Shown here: positions 61,144-64,000 of the stretch, piece after piece | Layout of the letters: each line of letters begins with the position of its first letter | Position numbering within the stretch: the stretch's first letter is position 1 | DNA from: a bacterium | GTDB taxonomy: Bacteria; Planctomycetota; UBA1135; UBA2386 | Assembly (NCBI GenBank): GCA_030432695.1 | Contig: JAUILN010000019.1 | Coordinates: forward strand, 1-64,000 | Reading direction: 5' to 3' | DNA: 64,000 nt | Position numbers and translations under genes: made by a program | Notes under the pieces: model-generated | What the model saw: the letters and a program-made list of their open reading frames with translations, nothing else | The model's database searches: none | Told to the model about the DNA's origin: nothing

Positions 61144-61752
61144 CTACTTGCCTGAGCCCTGCTGCTCGCCGCCGCCGGAGGCGCTCTTGCCAGGGGCCGC
61201 CGCCGGCAGCTCGGAGACCATCTCGTCGCCGAGCTTCAGCCACGGCTTGCCGTCGCGGTCCGCCCCGAGGCCCGCCGGCATCCGGCCGTCCTCGTGCACG
61301 AAGATCAGCGAGCCGTGGCCGCTGTCGCCGAGCACCAGGTGCGCGCGCGGCTTCTGGTCCTTGTCGGTGAGCACCACGTGCGGATGCGGACCCGAGTCGA
61401 TCGACAGACCGATCCGGGTGAGGCCCTTGGCGTCGCGGAGGACCAGGTAGGTCTCCTGGCCCTTCAGGTAGGCCGCGACGCGCTCCTTGCCGGCCGCGTC
61501 CTTCATGGAAAGCCGCGGACTGCCGACGTCGTCGACTCCGAAGCTGCCCCGGACCTCGCCCTCCTGATCGACGACCTCGAAGCGCTCGGCCTGAACCACC
61601 TCGACGCGCGGCGCGACGACGGTGGCACCCAGCGCGCCGAGCCCGAGCATTCCGACCAGGGCCAGCGTGGTGCGCCGGCCGCGCCGCTCGAGCTGCGCGA
61701 CGCGGCGGGACAGGACGGCGACGGAATCAGGGCCGGGATCGGGGCTGTGCAT
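61144..61752 (-). CDS. membrane-anchored beta-repeat protein
   Basis: A 202-aa protein with a cytoplasmic basic N-terminus (VAQLERRGRRTTLALVGMLGL) leading into one transmembrane helix. Outside it, short strands repeat about every 20-25 residues: RFEVVDQEGEVRGSFGVDDVG, PRLSMKDAAGKERVAAYL, ETYLVLRDAKGLTRIGLSI, PHVVLTDKDQKPRAHLVLGD, SLIFVHEDGRMPAGL. This regular x-D-x-x-G-K/R pattern suggests a small solenoid. The end is Gly/Gln/Ser-rich. No family name recognised. A near duplicate of about 15 bp (ACTTGCCGAGCCC / ACTTGCCTGAGCCC) sits at and just after its stop. Confidence 0.7.
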   Translation of the reverse strand: MHSPDPGPDSVAVLSRRVAQLERRGRRTTLALVGMLGLGALGATVVAPRVEVVQAERFEVVDQEGEVRGSFGVDDVGSPRLSMKDAAGKERVAAYLKGQETYLVLRDAKGLTRIGLSIDSGPHPHVVLTDKDQKPRAHLVLGDSGHGSLIFVHEDGRMPAGLGADRDGKPWLKLGDEMVSELPAAAPGKSASGGGEQQGSGK

Positions 61753-61797
61753 ACCCCGATCGTCCCTCCTCGCCAGACCGCCGTCGAGCAGCCCGCC

Positions 61798-64000
61798 TCA
61801 CTTCGTCTGGAAGCTCGCCGACATCCGCTTGGGTTGGCCATCGACCTCCCAGCTCCAGGTCACGTCGACCTGGCCGGAGGGCAGCGGCTCGAACGGCACG
61901 AAGGTCACGACGCCGGGCGCCGACGAGGTGCGGAGCTTGCCGTCGTCGAGGAGCAGCACGCCCTCGGCCTTGCCGTCGCGGGTCTGGACGGTGCAGCTGT
62001 AGGACTGCCGGTCGCCGAGGATGTTGATGCCGAAGTGCGCGGTCATCGGGTAGCCGACCACCTTCTGATCCTCGCGGCCGTGCTCGGCCAACGCCTCGGC
62101 CAGTTCGGGACCGATCAGCTCGACCGGGACCTCGCGCGGGATGCCGTTCGCCTGCGACTTCGGCCAGCAGAAGTAACCGGACTTCTTCGACAGCGGCTCG
62201 CCGAGACCCGCCACCGTGTTGATCACCAACACACCCTTCTCCTCGTAGATGCCGACCACCCGCGAGGCGAAGTTCAGCAGCACGTCGCGGTAGCCGGGGA
62301 TCAGCATCCACTGCTCGAACATGTCGTCGGCCTTGCGGACGTTGGCGCGGGTCTCGACCACCGCCATCTGCGCGAACATGCCGCCGAGGTGCGAGCCACC
62401 CAGGTTCACCTTCTCGGTGTGCTCCGCGGCGATACCCCGCTCGTCCTTGTTCTCGAGCAGGTACTTGGCGTGCTCGTAGCAGCGCGTCGAGAGGTTCGAC
62501 GACCAGGTGACCGGCGACGAACCCAGCTCCTTGCGAGCCTCGTTCAGCGCTTCGAGCCACTTCTCCACGCCCGGGCTCACCGCGGCCAGCGGCGGGGTGT
62601 TGTTGCGGATCGCGGCCAACACCGGCGTCGCCTCGGTCCAGAAGTCCTCCCACTCGTGGTCGAGCTGCTGCACCGTGACCCCGGTCTTCTCCTCGAACTT
62701 CGCGGCGAGGCCGAGCGGGTCACGCCGCTTGTTCTTGCGGGCCTCGGCACCGAGTCGGTCGAGCTCCTGGATCAGCTTGAAGTCGCGCCGCACCAGGTAG
62801 TCGGTGAACGACCACGACTTGATGCGCTGCTCGTTGGTGAACGTCGCCGCCTCGCAGAACGGGATGTCGATCGCCGGCACGCCGCCGGTCTCCTTCCACG
62901 CCATCTCGAGCGCGAGGTTCTGCCACACGTCGAAGTTCGGCGAGGTGTACTCACGGTCCTCCTCGCTCGCGGTGGTGCCCTCCTGCTTCTTCAGGTCCAC
63001 CGAGAACAGGCGGTTGTTGTTGAAGATCATGCCCACGAAGGTGTGGCCGATCCCCTCGCTGAAGCCGGTCGTCGACAGGCCGGCATAGCCCTGCGCCACG
63101 TTCCGGACCACGGCGTCGTAGAGCACCTGCACGCTGCCGGTCGCGCCGACCACGAGGTCGCCGATGCCGCTGGTGCTGGTGTGCTCGAGCTTCCACTCGA
63201 GGTCCGGGATGCGGTCGGCGTGGGCCTTGAGCACCTGCTTGTAGGTGTCCTTCGACACGAAGAACGCGAACTTGCCGCCGATCTCGCGCTCGCCACCGAG
63301 CGCTGCCCGGACCACGCGCAACGCACGCTCGCCCCACACCAGCGCCTCCTTCAGGTGCTCCGCCTGGTCGGGGTCGCCGTGCAGGATGAAGTGCTCCGAC
63401 TGGAACGACACGTAGTCGACCTGCGCGGTCTCGAGCACCGGCTCCTTCTGGCCGTACTCCTGCACCGGGTAGTCCTTCGCGACCTCCTCGGCGACCGCCG
63501 CCTCGATGCGCTTGGAGTTCTCGTACAGCGTCTGCTCGAGGCTCGTCCCCGAGACCTCACCGACTGGCCGGTGCTCCAGCGCCTCCTGCGCGTCGGAGTC
63601 GTCCTTGTTCCAGCGCAGCACCATCTTCCAGTGGTGCAGTGCGCGGTCGCGGCGATCGGCCTTCTGCCACTTCTGCGCCTCGCGCTTGTGGGCGCGCGCC
63701 AGAGTCTCCTGCAGCTTCTCGTAGCCCTTGTAGAGCGACTGCGCGTCCTTGCCGGTCCCGGTGTCCTCGAGCGGGTACTCGAAGTTCGGATCGTCGGCCC
63801 AGCCGTTGCCGACCTTGATCTGGCCGAGCGCCTTGCGGGCCGGCTCGAAGTCCGAGTCGTAGAGCTTGAGCGCCTGCATCCAGATGAGCCGGGCCTGGCG
63901 CGGGAAGCCCTTCTTGAAGGCCTTGTCGGCGAAGTCGTGCAGCTCTTCGGCCTGCCCCCGGTTGAAGCGGGACTCGTCGTCCTGCGCGGTGAGCGGCGCC
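61798..64000 (-). CDS. CAP/SCP-domain protein with peptidase-like middle region (partial, N-terminus beyond window)
   Basis: At least 733 codons; the frame stays open to base 64000, and residues before the first visible Met (PLTAQDDESRFNRGQAEELHDF) belong to it, so the start is outside. The N-terminal part is helical and TPR-like. The middle (QSEHFILHGDPDQAEHLKEALVWGERA; FFVSKDTYKQVL) resembles DUF1570 or MA-like peptidases, but the site that should read HExxH is GFSEGIGHTF. After KWLEALNEARKELGSSPVTWSSNL comes a CAP/SCP domain (YEHAKYLLEN ... GIAAEHTEKVNLGG). The end is beta-rich (GQVDVTWSWEVDGQPKRM). Likely extracytoplasmic. Confidence 0.75.
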   Translation of the reverse strand, partial: APLTAQDDESRFNRGQAEELHDFADKAFKKGFPRQARLIWMQALKLYDSDFEPARKALGQIKVGNGWADDPNFEYPLEDTGTGKDAQSLYKGYEKLQETLARAHKREAQKWQKADRRDRALHHWKMVLRWNKDDSDAQEALEHRPVGEVSGTSLEQTLYENSKRIEAAVAEEVAKDYPVQEYGQKEPVLETAQVDYVSFQSEHFILHGDPDQAEHLKEALVWGERALRVVRAALGGEREIGGKFAFFVSKDTYKQVLKAHADRIPDLEWKLEHTSTSGIGDLVVGATGSVQVLYDAVVRNVAQGYAGLSTTGFSEGIGHTFVGMIFNNNRLFSVDLKKQEGTTASEEDREYTSPNFDVWQNLALEMAWKETGGVPAIDIPFCEAATFTNEQRIKSWSFTDYLVRRDFKLIQELDRLGAEARKNKRRDPLGLAAKFEEKTGVTVQQLDHEWEDFWTEATPVLAAIRNNTPPLAAVSPGVEKWLEALNEARKELGSSPVTWSSNLSTRCYEHAKYLLENKDERGIAAEHTEKVNLGGSHLGGMFAQMAVVETRANVRKADDMFEQWMLIPGYRDVLLNFASRVVGIYEEKGVLVINTVAGLGEPLSKKSGYFCWPKSQANGIPREVPVELIGPELAEALAEHGREDQKVVGYPMTAHFGINILGDRQSYSCTVQTRDGKAEGVLLLDDGKLRTSSAPGVVTFVPFEPLPSGQVDVTWSWEVDGQPKRMSASFQTK

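Noticed and set aside
1..64000. tRNA, rRNA or riboswitch genes
   Set aside because: I saw no cloverleaf with a TTCGANNC-type T-loop in an intergenic region and no known riboswitch core. A covariance-model scan was not possible, so small RNAs cannot be excluded.

Overview
The window is a very GC-rich bacterial chromosome segment with 42 protein genes, two of them cut by the window ends, and no RNA gene, CRISPR array or insertion sequence that I could see. The gene content points to the Planctomycetota: secreted c-type cytochromes combined with beta-propellers and a ThuA-like protein, a DUF6797-like/propeller/cytochrome fusion, a Tat-exported Gfo/Idh/MocA oxidoreductase, CHRD-domain proteins, and a recurring Cys/Gly-rich C-terminal domain on secreted proteins. 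The affiliation is inferred from this content; no 16S or ribosomal gene is present.

Layout. 1-2804: end of a membrane protein, a secreted protein, and a secreted VWA protein. 3056-12698: three tandem paralogues (about 1040 aa each) with an ECF-type sigma factor at the N-terminus, one transmembrane segment and about 800 residues of beta-sandwich repeats outside the membrane. 12831-17637: penta-haem cytochrome, beta-propeller and ThuA genes with 4-bp overlaps. 17703-23233: divergent pair, a BNR-repeat protein and a 1051-aa propeller-cytochrome protein. 23244-32991: housekeeping and metabolism (NadE, IspH, BolA, monothiol glutaredoxin, YhhQ-type transporter, an AtuA-like operon with a phosphate acyltransferase). 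33162-39803: histidine kinase, a two-gene operon predicted to turn 2-oxoadipate into 2-oxoglutarate, a membrane-bound inactive phosphatase-like protein, and a split biotin carboxylase/carrier pair. 39892-44217: two lipoprotein paralogues, a Gfo/Idh/MocA protein, a triple-CHRD protein. 44304-50697: an overlapping operon of a di-haem lipoprotein, an 18-haem cytochrome and an outer-membrane barrel with three haem sites fused at its N-terminus; this resembles a porin-cytochrome electron conduit and is the most unusual assembly here. 50787-64000: secreted beta-rich proteins, a secreted DnaJ-type zinc-finger protein, a triple HtrA-like protease with only one intact triad, and a CAP-domain protein running off the end.

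Shared regulatory traits: many genes in operons overlap by ATGA or GTGA, GTG starts are common, and several genes have a TANNCT -10-like box only 6-10 nt before the start codon, which suggests leaderless transcripts. Long palindromes occur between genes; two of them share length and core and look like a REP-type family.
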